This document shows positions 48,896-60,931 of a DNA stretch of 64,000 bases, piece after piece. The notes beneath the pieces are model-generated. The model searched no databases, was not told the DNA's origin, and worked only from the letters and a program-made list of their open reading frames with translations. Location: positions 17,886,899 to 17,950,898 of the forward strand of contig NC_084678.1 of assembly GCF_028389875.1 (NCBI RefSeq). Reading direction: 5' to 3'. The translations under genes and the position numbers were made by a program. Position 1 is the first letter of the stretch; each line of letters begins with the position of its first letter. This stretch comes from Rhea pennata. Its lineage: Eukaryota; Chordata; Aves; Rheiformes; Rheidae.

Positions 48896-51800
48896 ATGCT
48901 CGAGGCGCTGAGCGTCGCCAGCCTCTGCGCCCTGCTGGCCCCGGCCCCGAGCCAGCCGTCCGGGGACGCCGTCCTCAGGGTCCATAAAGGCGTCTTAAGC
49001 GACGGTGAGTCGACGAGCCTCCTCTCGGAGGGACCCGGGAAAAGGGAGCGGCGGACCGCGGGGCTGACGCCGTCGTACCGGGACGGGAGGGAGCGCCGCG
49101 GGGAAGCGATGCTTGCATGCACAAACCCTGAAAGCACACGGAGTTGGGCTTTATTATTTTTTTTTAAATGAAGATTTTAGCTGGCTGGGCTCCTAGAAGG
49201 AGCTGCAGACAGATGCCTCTGGGCTGCCTCCCGTCCTAGAGCTTAAACGGTCCCAGAGCCCCTTTTCCATCCTAGCACAGACAGTAAAAACACCAGCAGG
49301 GTGAGGAGCAGGGGTGTTAACGGAGAGCGCGATCCGCTGCCCAACCCGGCGGCGCGACGGCTGATGGTGCGCGCAGGGGCGGAGGCAGCGTGCGTTCCCG
49401 GCCAAAAGCAGGCTGCACGGGTTGCAAGAGCAGCTCCACGCTGGAGGCTGACCGCGTGCAACGTCTCCAGCTCTTGCAGGCTCCTTCCAGCACAGCAACG
49501 CTCTCCAAGGCGCCCTGGGCGACGTGCCGCTCGGGAACGGCGGTCCCGCCGCGGACGGACGCAGGGATCTGCTAGGTGGCCTCGGTGGAGGTTTGCTTGG
49601 GGGTGGTGGAATTGGTGGCCTGCTTGGTGGCCTTACTGGCGGCTTACTGGGTGGAGCTGGTGGAGGGCTGCTGGGGGGGCTCACCGGTGGCCTGCTCCGA
49701 GCGCGAGACGATGCCAGCAGTGGCGGGGTGGCTGGTGGCTTGTTCAGCGGAGGAGATGATGGAGACCCTTACGGAGGAGCCCCCAGAAACATCCCGCATC
49801 CCAGAGGCTGGCCAGTGGCCGGCCACGATGTCCCCGCAGGGGTGGCCGGAGGAGCTCTGGACCCAGAAGGCCTGCCCAGGGACGGGGGCGTCCTCGGCAC
49901 CGCGGGGGTCCTCGGCAGCTCCGGCGGCCTCCCGGGCCGAGGAGGGCTGCTGGGCGGCGGCGGCGGCGTCCTCGGCGTCCTCGGCGAGGGGGGCTTGCTC
50001 AGCACCGTCCAGGGGCTCACGGGGTAAGGACGCGCGGCGTGCAGCTCTCTGCCGGGCGGGCACGGTTTAGGGGGAGCCGTGGGGGGGATCTGGCGGGTGC
50101 TCGGCTCTGGTTTACAGCCGACGCTTCCCCGGCGCGAGCATTGCCAGGAAATCCGCCGGGCTTTGCATCGCCGGCCGCGAAACAGGCCGCCGAGCTACAC
50201 GGGGAGAGGCTGAGGGTAGCTGCACCCCGGGCCCCGCGCCCCAGGCCGGTGCTCGAGCGCTGCCAGATTTCCCCTGCCAACTCCCGGTCGCTTGACGCAC
50301 AGCGGTAGCAAGGCGAATAGCCCAAAGCACCCGACAAAAGTGGAGAATAACCGGAGACACCTTGGTGGCTCCTGCCGTGGCTTGCCTGGACGGGCGCGGG
50401 GCGCGGGGCGCGGGGCGCGGGGCGCGGGGCCGGCTGCGGAGCCCGGACCGTGACCGCCCCTTCGCCGGGTGCCGCAGGCTGCGGATCGTCGAGCTGACGC
50501 TGCCCAGGGTGTCGCTGCGGCTGCTGCCCGGCGTCGGCCTCCACCTCAACCTCCGCACCAGGGCGGCCATCAGCGCCAGGAGGTAGGTCAGGCGAGCGGG
50601 CCCCCGTCCCCAGGCGCTGGGGTGCCGGGCCGCGACGGATGGGGCCATCCTTGGCTCGCTTTGGTCGGAGGAGACGGGTGTCCACCCGAACGGGACGGCG
50701 AGGAGGCCGCGGGAGAGGCGTCCTCCTGCAGCAGCACGGGTGAAGGTGGCCACCACGGAGGCCGCGCCGTCCCCTCGTGGCCGGCTCCCGCTGGCTGGGA
50801 GGCCGCGGTGGCCCTGAGGGCTTCCATCCCGCCTCGCGCAGCCTCCTGGGTTTCCTCGACATCGCGGTGGACGTGAACATCACGTCCAGGGTGAGGCTCA
50901 CCATGGACGGCGCGAGCTACCCGCGGCTGGTGGTGGAGCGCTGCGACACGCTCCTCGGCGGCATCAAAGTGCGGCTCCTGCGCGGGTAAGCGCCCGGCTT
51001 CGCCCCCGCCCCGGCCGGGCCCCCGCGCCGCTCCCACCGCGTCGCCGCGGGCGCGGGGCGTCCCCGGCCCTCCTCCTCCGCGGGGGCGGCGCGCAGGAAC
51101 CGCTTGGGCTGAGGTTTCCTTCCTCCCCTTTGAGCAGGCTGCGCGGGAATACGTAAAAGGCAGCAATACATTTCCCACCGGCTATTTTGGGATGCAAATT
51201 AGACTTATATCTCATGCAAAATCCAAGCATACATGATGCACTTTGCTGCTGCAAGCGCGTTGCTCCGGGAGGTCTGCTCTGGATGATATTCACAGGGAAT
51301 TGTTTAACAAGACTCATTTGCTTTGCAGCATTTTTTTCCCCCCTTTTTTTAATGATACTCCTGTATTTTTCCACAGCCTGCTCCCAATTGTGGACAATTT
51401 ATTGGCAAGTGTCCTGAACAGAATTCTTCCTAGTCTGGTAAGTCCAAAAAACCCTTCATGGTGCAGCTTCGCATAAGCAGAGTCGGGGTCCAGCTTTGGT
51501 GTCGTCCTTGCAGAAGCTAGTTTGGGAGGTGATTTGTCCCGCAGGGAGGCTGCTGCCGGGAGTGGGGCCAGGAGCCTGGGGGCTGCTGAGCCCGCTCCGG
51601 TGGTTTGGGATCGGTGGGGAACACGGGCCACATCGCTGCCTACCTGGGGACAGCTGCTCCTTCCTCGGGCATTCAGGGCCGAAGGGGCTCGTGCGGGTCT
51701 ATGCCAACGCCCAGGAGCTTCTCACGATCTCCTAGACCGTGTTATGGGTCCCGATCTCGCTGTCCTCCTGCAAACCCCAGGATCTCTCCAGCCTGCCCAC

Positions 51801-54800
51801 ACAGGCTCCTCGGACCCCGTCCTGGCCCTGGTGCTTGGACATGCTGCAGGCTGCCGGGGCCGGACCCCGTGCTGACACAAGCCCAGCAGCGTTGTGGCGT
51901 TGCGAAGGGGGGGTCTGAGCCCGGGAGTCGGGCGCTCCGCTTTCCCAGTGGAAACGAGGCGCAAACGGGCTGCTGGAGCGCGTCCTTGTGCGGCTCCAGC
52001 GCCGACGCGCCGCCTCTCCGGCACCTCCTGCAGCTGTGCCCCGCGGTCGACGTCGCCCTGGGCCTCGTCAGCGACCAGCTGGGGCTCGTGAACTGTGAGT
52101 TGTTCCTCGCGCCTTGCCCTCCTCCGTGCACGCGGCCCTGCCCTCGGCGCCGGCCCCGAAGCGCCTTGCGCCCACCCCGGGCGGCGAGAGCGGATCGGCC
52201 GGCTCCATCCCATGGTCCCTGCGCCGCTCGGTGCCTGGACCTGCGCCCGGACGGCAGCCGGGGCAGAGCCCCGGCTCACATGGGACATGTGTCCTCATCC
52301 TCCTCCCGGCCCAGGTCTGCTTTTCCCAGCCCTCGCTCGCTAACCGAAGGGCCTCCGCGCGCACGGAGCTGGGCGCCGATGGGCGGCCGCGAGCTCTGCC
52401 CCGCAGCAGAGGTTCCGGCGGCGGCAAACGTTGCTCCTCAGGGCGATGGTTTTGCCGGCGGGGCGCGGAGCAGACGCTCGGACCCCGTGGGCGAAGCGGC
52501 CCCGTGGGCAGGCTGCTGCTCCCAGTCCCCCTGCAATCTAGGGGCTTTTCCAGAAGAAGAGGGGGGGGTGGGGAGGTGGGAGCTACGCCCTGAGTCAGCA
52601 GGCAACCGCCAATTCACTCTCTCTCCACCCAGCACTGGTGCCCCTGGGCTTACTGGGAAGCATCCAGTACACCGTATCGAGCCTGCCGCTGGTAACCGGC
52701 CAGTTCCTAGAAATAGATCTGAACGTAAGTCTTGTTTCTCCCCTTCTTGCCCTTACACGAAGGCGGTGCGGCGTTCTGCAGCGGTGCTGGAGCGGCTCCG
52801 CGCGCCGTCCCTGGCGGCGAGCTCGGCCCCGCGCCCTGCTCTGGGCCCCGCCGCGGCCTCAGGGCTCTGGGCTGGCGTCTGCACCGCGGCGATTTCTGCC
52901 GGAGGAAACGTCGTGGAGCCTGACGCGGGCCGGTTGTGCGCGCAGTGACAAGTGTCGCTGCAGCCGTCCGCGAAGCTTTGAACTTTCCTCCCCGGTAATT
53001 GCAGACTGCAGTCGGGCGAGCGGCCGGGGGCCTGGTTGACTACCCCCTGGGAAGACCAGAAGCTGTCCCCACGCCGCCGAGGGTCCCCATGCCTCCTCTG
53101 CCACCCATGCCGGACACCAGCTCCTCCCAGCTGGGCCTGTCCGTGAACTTCCTCAGCTCGGTGATGTCGGTGCTGCAGAGGCAAGGTGCCCTGGACTTGG
53201 ACATCTCCAGCGGGATGGTGAGTACAGAGCTGCCAGGACGGGGCCGGGGAAACACTGCCTAGCTCTGGAGTTCAGAGAGATTAAGGGGGATCACCAAACT
53301 GGTGTTACTTTGCAATGCTTTAGCACATATCTACCATTTGTCGGGAATTTTCCTATCTTGGGCAAAAGAGAGACTCGCAGAACTGTCTGGTAACTGGCTC
53401 AGGTGCATCCCTGCAGCAGAGTAGGAGATACCTGTTGAAAATCCTCACACACACTCCAACGTAATGTCTCCTCCTTGTCTGTAACAGTTTCCTGAGCTTC
53501 CACCGCTAACAACATCGACCCTGGGAGCCCTGATCCCTGCGGTGAGTGCGTTCAGTTTCCACTTTGTGCTGCAAATAAGCCGGTAAGAGAAGAAGTATCC
53601 AGAGGCAGGGGAGCTCTCCCTGCCTCGCCTGCTCGGCGGCATCATCTCATACTCAAATCGCTGAGTCCTGTGGACTTGAAGGAGCTTTGACTTAGCTTGA
53701 AAACTGAAAGCTGCAGCAGGCCAGAGCCTGATTTATCACCCTGTCCTCTTGCCCTTCTCCTGTGTCGCAAATGAGCCTCGTAGCTACGAGCGAAGGGGCT
53801 GCCGGTGGTCCTCTGCCCAGGACAAGGCGTCCTGACCTGGGCCTCCACGGTGGCTGAATTCACAGCTGCTTTGAAATCACTTAAATCAGTGACAGAGCCT
53901 GGCTCGACTGGCGTGAACCTGGCCCCCGCAGAGCCCTGCTGACCCCAGGTGTCCCAGTAGGCAGCTTGCTCTCTGGTTCATACTGACTTGTTCTGCCTGT
54001 CCAAGAGTCAACAGCTCGTGTGCTGCTGCCACCAAACGCTCTCCCTTGGGATGCTGACAGGTTTTCAAGGCGTACCCCGAATCACACGAATTGTTGCTGA
54101 AAATTGCGGTCCCTGAAGCACCAGTGGTGACCTTAAAGAAAAGCAAAGGTGTGATCCAGCTCACGGCTACAGCCGAAGTGATGGTGATCCATCCACAGGA
54201 CGTCCAGAAGTCCCTCTGCCTCCTGAACATTGTGGGTATTAAGGAACAACTCATGCAGAAATTCCTCCCGTGGTGAGACGGTTGCTGCCCGTCCTCCCCT
54301 TCCCTCTGCCGGACGCAGGGGTGCCGTAAACGTGGACACGCATCCGCGGTGGAAAGGCCCGCGTTGCAGACGGGGCAAGGCCCGGCAGAGCCGGCTCCCG
54401 CTCTGACCCCTCTGCTCCCCGCCTGCAGGATGCTGCTTTGCTGGCCCAGTTTTCTGTTGAAGACCACAAACTGAAGATCAGCGTCAGCCTTGAGAAGTAG
54501 GTGTTAAATCGGTGTCAGTTTGTGGCCGGCCACACTCTAACGCAAGCCCAGGAGCGGTGAGACGGGGCGATTCGCAGGGGACCAGCCTGGGCTGGGTGCG
54601 GATAAGGAAACTGGCTGAATTAGACCATCAAAGGAACTACCCGAATTTTACTCGCTTCTGCTTCTTTTCCCCCCGTAGGACTGATCTCTCCTTGGTGTCT
54701 TCCTCCATTGGTGATTTTGATGTAAGAACACAGCCAGCTTCAGCAATATGTGAAATCTATTGCGGGAAGCAAAAAGTGCTGATAGATACTGGTTCAGGAG

Positions 54801-57800
54801 AAATAAGGGCCTGTCGCGGTGCAACTTGTGCCGTACTTGTAGTAGAAACTTTCTTTCACTCTGGAAGTGGATTTTTTCCAAATTCCCATTTGATCCATTG
54901 GCAGTTTTCAGGCAAAATCCCGTAAATCAGTGTGAAAAATAATAAAGGGAAATAGGAGAACAATCCCTATTACTGCCGTCAGGATGCACGGGGCCAGAGG
55001 TGAACAAAGCAGGAATTATCTGTACTGGCAGCCGGTGTATTTGTGTTGCACTGCGGGTAGCTGGGAAGCACGGCAAGTTAGCCTGGGCAGAGCCGCGCAC
55101 GGCCGCCGCTGACGCGATTTCGATATCCGAGCTCCGCGGGGTGGCACAGCGCAGCATGGCATGGCACGGCACAGCACGGCACGGTGCGGCGCGGTGCAGC
55201 ACGGCGCGGCATGGCACGGCACAGTGCGGCATGGCACGGCACGGCGCAGGGCCGGCCGTGCACTCCGTCATCCGCTTTAACTCCCCAGCAGCTCCTGGGC
55301 CCCAGCCAGCCCGCTCACGCCAATGCCGCGGAGAGGAATGTCCTCCGGGAACGGGGGCTCCTTCCTCCGCGGAGGGTTTTTCCAATTTGTCATTCTTCAT
55401 CAAAAAACCAAAAAAAAAAAAAAAAAAAAACAAAAAGGAGGGCTGTGGAGCTCCTTGCTGTATGCTTAAAATATTCTGTCATATCCGTGACGTCTCCTAG
55501 TGATGCACCTGGCGTAGCCTGGTGTTTTGTAGGGAACAAAAATCAAAGCGCAGGGGGATCCCGCGGGTCTCCGTTCCCAGGTTGCGTGGAGACCAGGCGC
55601 GGGGGGTTTGCAGGGCGGTTGGCTGCAACCGCTCTGCGGAGGGGCGGCATTTTTGGACTACAAGTCGCCCAGTAAATGTTTAAAGAAAGGCCCGTGTCCT
55701 GCGACGTGGGGCGGAGGCGGGTGGAGTGGGGTCCCCGGCCGATGCGGCGCGGGAGCGGCTCGGCGCCGGGCTGACCCGCGCCGCGGCTGACCCTCTCCTT
55801 GCTGCAGACCTCGCTCCTGGAGACGCTGGTTGGCAGGATTTTCGATGTCGCCTTCCTGCCTGCGATGAACAGTAAGGAGGCTTTGATCCCTCGGCCGTGT
55901 ATCCGTTGACGCTAGACCGTGCGCCACACAGGCATTTTAGGCACTTTTAATTTACCCCCGCAATGTGCAGTAGGAGCCAGTGGAACTAATTAGCAGTAAG
56001 AACGGCAGCGTGTCGGGAAGGGAGCAGACGCAAGGAAGTCAAGGCGCTGGGAGAGGCGGGCAGGGCGCGGGCAGCTGATGCCTCCCCCCGGGGGCATAAG
56101 GCCGGCTTTGCCAAAGCCTCGGGGCACGCAGCCCTCCAGGAAGCCGTGCCCTCGCTGGACGGAGGGTGGGAACTCCGGAAGGGTTGCGGGAGGCAAAACC
56201 CGCAGGCGGGGAGTTAAAGCAGCCCTCGGGGTCCCTTTGCGCCTGGGTGCTCACGGAGAGCTCTGCCCCGCAGGCATCCTCGCAGAAGGCGTTCCCCTCC
56301 CCAGACTGCTCAACATCGACTTCACCAACGCCGACGTGGACGTCATCCAGGTGAGTGCGTGGCGGCCGGCGGCGCGGCTCCTGGGTGCACCTCGCCTCTG
56401 CTCCTCCTGGAGCACCCCAGCACCCTGCCTCTGCTCCTCCGGGCGCATCCCAGCACCTCGCCTCTGCTCCTCCGGGCGCACCCCAGCACCCCGCCTCTGC
56501 TCCTCCGGGCGCATCCCAGCACCTCGCCTCTGCTCCTCCCGGAGCACCCCAGCACCCTGCCTCTGCTCCTCCGGGCGCATCCCAGCACCCCGCCTCTGCT
56601 CCTCCCGGAGCATCCCAGCACCCTGCCTCTGCTCCTCCGGGCGCATACCAGCACCCTGCCTCTGCTCCTCCGGGCGCACCCCAGCACCCTGCCTCTGCTC
56701 CTCCGGGCGCATCCCAGCACCTCGCCTCTGCTCCTCCCGGAGCACCCCAGCACCCCGCCTCTGCTCCTCTGGGCGCACCCCAGCACCCCACCTCTGCTCC
56801 TCCGGGCGCATCCCAGCATCCCGCCTCTGCTCCTCCGGGCGCACCCCAGCACCCCGCCTCTGCTCCTCCCGGAGCACCCCAGCACCCCGCCTCTGCTCCT
56901 CCCGGTGCACCCCAGCACCCTGCCTCTGCTCCTCCGGGCGCATACCAGCACCCCGCCTCTGCTCCTCCCGGTGCACCCCAGCACCCTGCCTCTGCTCCTC
57001 CCGGAGCATCCCAGCACCCTGCCTCTGCTCCTCCCGGTGCACCCCAGCACCCTGCCTCTGCTCCTCCCGGAGCATCCCAGCACCCTGCCTCTGCTCCTCC
57101 AGGCGCACCCCAGCACCCTGCCTCTGCTCCTCCCGGTGCACCCCAGCACCCTGCCTCTGCTCCTCCCGGCGCACCCCAGCACCCTGCCTCTGCTCCTCCC
57201 GGCGCACCCCAGCACCTCGCCTCTGCTCCTCCGGGCGCACCCCAGCACCCTGCCTCTGCTCCTCCGGGCGCATCCCAGCACCCCTCCTCTGCTCCTCCCG
57301 GCGCATCCCAGCACCCTGCCTCTGCTCCTCCGGGCGCACCCCAGCACCCTGCCTCTGCTCCTCCCGGCGCACCCCAGCACCCTGCCTCTGCTCCTCCGGG
57401 CGCATCCCACCACCCCGCCTCTGCTCCTCCGGGCGCACCCCAGCACCCTGCCTCTGCTCCTCCGGGCGCATCCCACCACCCCGCCTCTGCTCCTCCCGGA
57501 GCATCCCGCCACCCTGCCTCTGCTCCTCCGGGCGCACCCCAGCACCTCGCCTCTGCTCCTCCCGGAGCATCCCAGCACCCCGCCTCTGCTCCTCCGGGCG
57601 CATCCCAGCACCCTGCCTCTGCTCCTCCCGGAGCACCCCAGCACCCTGCCTCTGCTCCTCCGGGCGCACCCCAGCACCTCGCCTCTGCTCCTCCCGGAGC
57701 ATCCCAGCACCCTGCCTCTGCTCCTCCGGGCGCACCCCAGCACCCTGCCTCTGCTCCTCCCGGAGCACCCCAGCACCCTGCCTCTGCTCCTCCCGGAGCA

Positions 57801-58162
57801 CCCCAGCACCTCGCCTCTGCTCCTCCGGACGCACCCCAGCACCCCGCCTCTGCTCCTCCCGGAGCATCCCAGCACCCCGTCTCTGCTCCTCCCGGAGCAC
57901 CCCAGCACCCCGCCTCTGCTCCTCCCGGAGCGTCCCAGCACCCTGCCTCTGCTCCTCCGGGCGCATCCCAGCACCCCGCCTCTGCTTCTCTGGGCGCACC
58001 CCAGCACCTCGCCTCTGCTCCTCCCGGCGCACCCCAGCACCCCGCCTCTGCTCCTCCGGGCGAGGAGGCTGCGCTGGCCGCCGGCGGGGGGAGCGTGTAA
58101 CCACGCAAGCTGAACGCCGTTCCCGTTGGCTCCTGTAGGATCTGCTTGTGTTATCGGCATGA
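48896..58162 (+). CDS. BPIFB4: BPIFB4 (BPI fold-containing family B member 4)
   Basis: BPIFB4 is a BPI-fold lipid-binding protein. Coding exons are 48896-49004, 49480-50023, 50478-50582, 50842-50985, 51377-51437, 52034-52094, 52633-52724, 53005-53217, 53488-53541, 54061-54231, 54429-54496, 54679-54721, 55808-55871, 56274-56350 and 58139-58162. They close to 609 residues (human long form recalled as 614). The signal peptide is [30 protein letters not shown] and [15 protein letters not shown] match the human long-form N-terminus. A 181-residue Gly-Leu-rich exon 2 follows. [52 protein letters not shown] and DLLVLSA are nearly identical to human BPIFB4. The Cys pair is Cys287 and Cys323; an NIT sequon is near 265. 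The last intron is filled by a 33-bp minisatellite. Confidence 0.96.
49564..50016 (+). repeat. BPIFB4: Gly-Leu-rich coding segment of BPIFB4 exon 2
   Basis: Degenerate in-frame units encode [20 protein letters not shown] and, near the end, [18 protein letters not shown]. The last is very like the human protein. A less repetitive, acidic and Pro-containing stretch (about 49700-49870) separates two Gly-Leu blocks. Related segments occur in BPIFB3 and the right-edge gene. Confidence 0.9.
50391..50432 (+). repeat. GGGGCGC simple repeat before BPIFB4 exon 3
   Basis: Five tandem copies of a 7-base GC-only unit with four-G runs lie about 45 bases upstream of the exon 3 acceptor. The spacing of the G runs fits a G-quadruplex in the nascent RNA. 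Confidence 0.85.
55141..55252 (+). repeat. GGCAC-type pentanucleotide repeat in BPIFB4 intron 12
   Basis: About 110 bases consist of imperfect 5-base units such as GGCAC, GGCAT and GGTGC, creating open frames on both strands. It lies within the roughly 1.1-kb intron between exons 12 and 13. Confidence 0.85.
55410..55430 (+). repeat. Poly(A) tract in BPIFB4 intron 12
   Basis: A run of about 20 A residues with short A-rich flanks. No mobile-element body is evident. Confidence 0.85.
56395..58065 (+). repeat. 33-bp minisatellite filling the last BPIFB4 intron (about 50 copies)
   Basis: About 50 tandem 33-bp units lie between the exon 14 donor (56351) and the exon 15 acceptor (exon starts 58139). 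One plus frame reads [11 protein letters not shown]; another reads [11 protein letters not shown]. Units vary mainly at a GGGCGC versus GGAGCA position and at a C/T third position. I saw no unit whose length breaks the 3-base rule, so frames of about 580-690 codons are open across the array on both strands. These are consequences of the repeat, not separate genes. Confidence 0.95.
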
Positions 58163-58401
58163 GCCAGGATGCCGCACGGAAATGGAGAGCCACGTTTTGC
58201 ACCTCTTCTGCCGGAGCGGTGCACAGTCCAGCGGGGCCTCGGGGTGCTGAGCACAGCGAAACGAGCCCTGCGGAGGGGCCGCATCCTGCCCACGCTGCTC
58301 CGCACATGGACTCACGGCAAGAAACCATCGGTTCCGTCGGCTGGGGCCTCGTGAACGCGCGGAAGGACACGCGTGCGTTTTGCTGTCCCGCGCTCAGCTC
58401 C

Positions 58402-58407
58402 AATAAA
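58402..58407 (+). terminator. Poly(A) signal of BPIFB4
   Basis: An AATAAA hexamer lies 240 bases after the BPIFB4 stop codon. Confidence 0.8.
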
Positions 58408-58429
58408 GATCAGCTTCCCGCAGCCCCCG

Positions 58430-60047
58430 CGGTGCCTCGGAGCGCGCGGTGCGCCCGGCCGCGCGGCCGACCGGCCCCGGCGCTGCAGCCGAGGGCGGCC
58501 GCGGCTCCGCTCGGACCCGGGGCCTGCGGAGTCGCCGGGCCGTAGGGCCGGGGCGGACCTCGCCTCGGATCGGGGGAGAAGCGCCGCCGGAGCCGTGCTC
58601 AGGGACAGGCTTTGGGGAGGGCGCCCGGCCCAGGGAGGCGGGTTGCAGCCCGCGCTGGGAAGCGGGCGCCCGCTCCCGGCCCGCAGCGCTCCCGGCCCGC
58701 AGCCGGCGCCGGGGCCGCCCGGGAGGTGCTGCGGCGCTGAGCGCCGTGCGCGGCTCCGCTGCGCGCCGGCCCGCTCCCGAGCCTCAGCTGCATTCTGCAG
58801 GACTGCGGTCCTCGGACTAGAGCCCTGAAGCCGCCATCGCTGCGGGAGGCACCTGGGCCGGCTCCAACGCTGCTGCCTTTCCCACCGCGTCCTGCCCCTC
58901 CCGGCCCAGGCAAACCCAGAAAAACTCCGCTCGCTTTGCCAGCAGAGTTTGCTGGAAAATGTTGTGCATCTTCAACAGGAAATTCCCACATCTCAGAGTT
59001 TGTTTTGGCCCTCAAAAGCCCGTCATGAGCTGTTTTGTGGGATGAATGACTAAAGTACTGGAGAACCTGAAAGTGCTCTTATCAAAGGGAAATGCTCCGA
59101 TAACATGACATGCAGTCTCTAGAATCTGAAGTTTTTAGGTAAAGAAATTAAAAACATGCATACACAGACACATATTTTAATACAAGAGTAAAATTGGGAC
59201 AGTATGAAATAGAAGTAGAAAAGACAGAATCAGAAGCAAGAGGAAAAGCTGGAATGGAAAGCAATGCTCTAGGTGAGGGTTAGGCTGCCCTGGGATCCGT
59301 GGATCGCCCTCGGGACGGCTCCGCTGCCCTGAAGCCTCCTCGCCATTGCAGATCACCTCCGTTAGATGTGATCAGCCTGCGTGGGGAGGAGGTGGCTGCT
59401 CTCATCCCCTGCTCCCCCCTTCCTCGACAGCCGAGGAAGCGGCGGTGCGGGCGCGGGGTGGCTGCAGGGCCGGTGGGTCTGCCCACGGGTTTCACGGCGT
59501 CGTGCGTTTCTTCAGCCTCCTTCCACAGCGGGATGTTGGGTTTTCTGACGATAACCGCAAAGGACGTTTTCTGGAAACATAAGGGAAGGGCTTGGCGTCG
59601 GCCCCGCGGTGCAGGCGCGGGGAGGAGGCGGACGCTGCCCGTGCCGGAGCCGCGGGTGCATCGCTGGTGCCGGAGCAGCCCGGCACCGGCGCTCCGTGCT
59701 CGCCGGGCGGCGCAGGGGGGCCGGGGAGGCGCCGTCCTCGGAGACACGCAAAGCCGCCCCAGGTGACCCTGCGGGAGCACACGCTCTCCGGAGGGCCCCG
59801 CCGGCCTCTCCCCGCTGCGAGCGCTCCCGAAGGCCGTGACCCGGCGGGCGGGTCTGCGCCCCGGGCGAGCCGCGGTGCTGCCGGCGTCCCTGCAAAGCGC
59901 CGGGTTCCCGCCCGCGCCGGCGGCTGCGGCGCTCGGTGCTCCTCGCCCACCCGGCTGTGGGACGGGCTCGGCGTGCCCAGGCTGCCGAGCCCGGGTGGTG
60001 CTGTGCCCCAGGGGCCTCCCCAAAATAAAAAGAAACCTGCCCCATTA
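58430..60047. other. Spacer downstream of BPIFB4
   Basis: The first 450 bases (to about 58890) and the stretch 59290-60000 are very CpG-rich; an AT-rich segment at about 58990-59250 lies between them. Overlapping open frames occur on both strands but none has family motifs or matched splice sites. No gene is called. Confidence 0.45.
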
Positions 60048-60690
60048 CTAACAAGCTTGGGCTCCTGCTGGAGATCCCATGGGTGCAGGCTCCCATGGGT
60101 GCAAGCTCCAGTGGGGCTCCTGCTGGGGATCCCATGAGTGCAGGCTCCCATTGGTGCAGGCTCCCAGTGGGGCTCCTGCTGGGGATCCCATGAGTGCGGG
60201 ATCCCATGGGTGCAGGCTCCAGTGAGACTCCCAATGGGGCTCCAAGTGGGGCTTCCATGGGTGCAGGCTCCAGTGGGGCTCCTGCTGGAGATCCCATGGG
60301 TGCAGGCTCCCATGGGTGCAAGCTCCAGTGGGGCTCCTGCTGGGGATCCCATGAGTGCAGGCTCCCATGGGTGCAGGCTCCCAGTGGGACTCCTGCTGGG
60401 GATCCCATGGGTGCGGGATCCCATGGGTGCAGGCTCCCAGTGGGACTCCCAATGGGGCTCCCAGTGGGTCTCCCATGGGTGCAGGCTCCCAATGGGGCTG
60501 CCAGTGGGGCTCCCATGGGTGCAGACTCCCAGTGGGGCTCCCAGTGGGGCTCCCACGGGCACAGGTTCCTGGCAGGGCTCCCATGGATCCCACGGGTGCA
60601 GGCTCCCAGTGGGGCTCCCATGGGTGCAGGCTCCCATGGGTGCAGGCTCCCAGTGGGGCTCCCGGGGCTCCGGGCTCCCAGGGGTCCCAC
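60048..60690 (+). repeat. Composite minisatellite upstream of the right-edge BPIFB gene
   Basis: About 640 bases are built from shuffled short modules: CATGGGTGCAGGCTCC, CAGTGGGGCTCC and TGCTGGGGATCC. Module order is irregular, unlike the regular arrays in BPIFB3 and BPIFB4. Long open frames here (rich in GAGSQW or HWEPAPMG) are repeat artefacts. The array ends about 240 bases before a TATA box. Confidence 0.9.
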
Positions 60691-60931
60691 GCACGCAGGC
60701 AGCCAGAGCCCAGTGCTGGGGCCAGGCTGGGCAGAAGGCCTCGGCCGGGGGCCAGGGCGGGAGCAGACCGCGGGCAGGTGCGAGAGCCGGCGGGACGTGG
60801 CCCCGGGGACGGAGTTGGCAAACGCCACGGGGCCTCTGCGGAAAGCCGCCGGCACACCTCGCGGCCCGTGAAGGGTGTTCGTGCCGACTCGCGTCCCTGC
60901 TTTTCCTTTCCTCATTCCTGGCGCTGCAGGG

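Noticed and set aside
56039-58403. Open frames of about 580-690 codons in all frames over the last BPIFB4 intron, resembling Cys-, Ala/Pro- or Gly-rich structural proteins
   Set aside because: A 33-bp repeat gives the same open status in every frame. There is no independent promoter, signal peptide or splice support, and exon 15 (DLLVLSA) with its acceptor and poly(A) signal explains the gene end.
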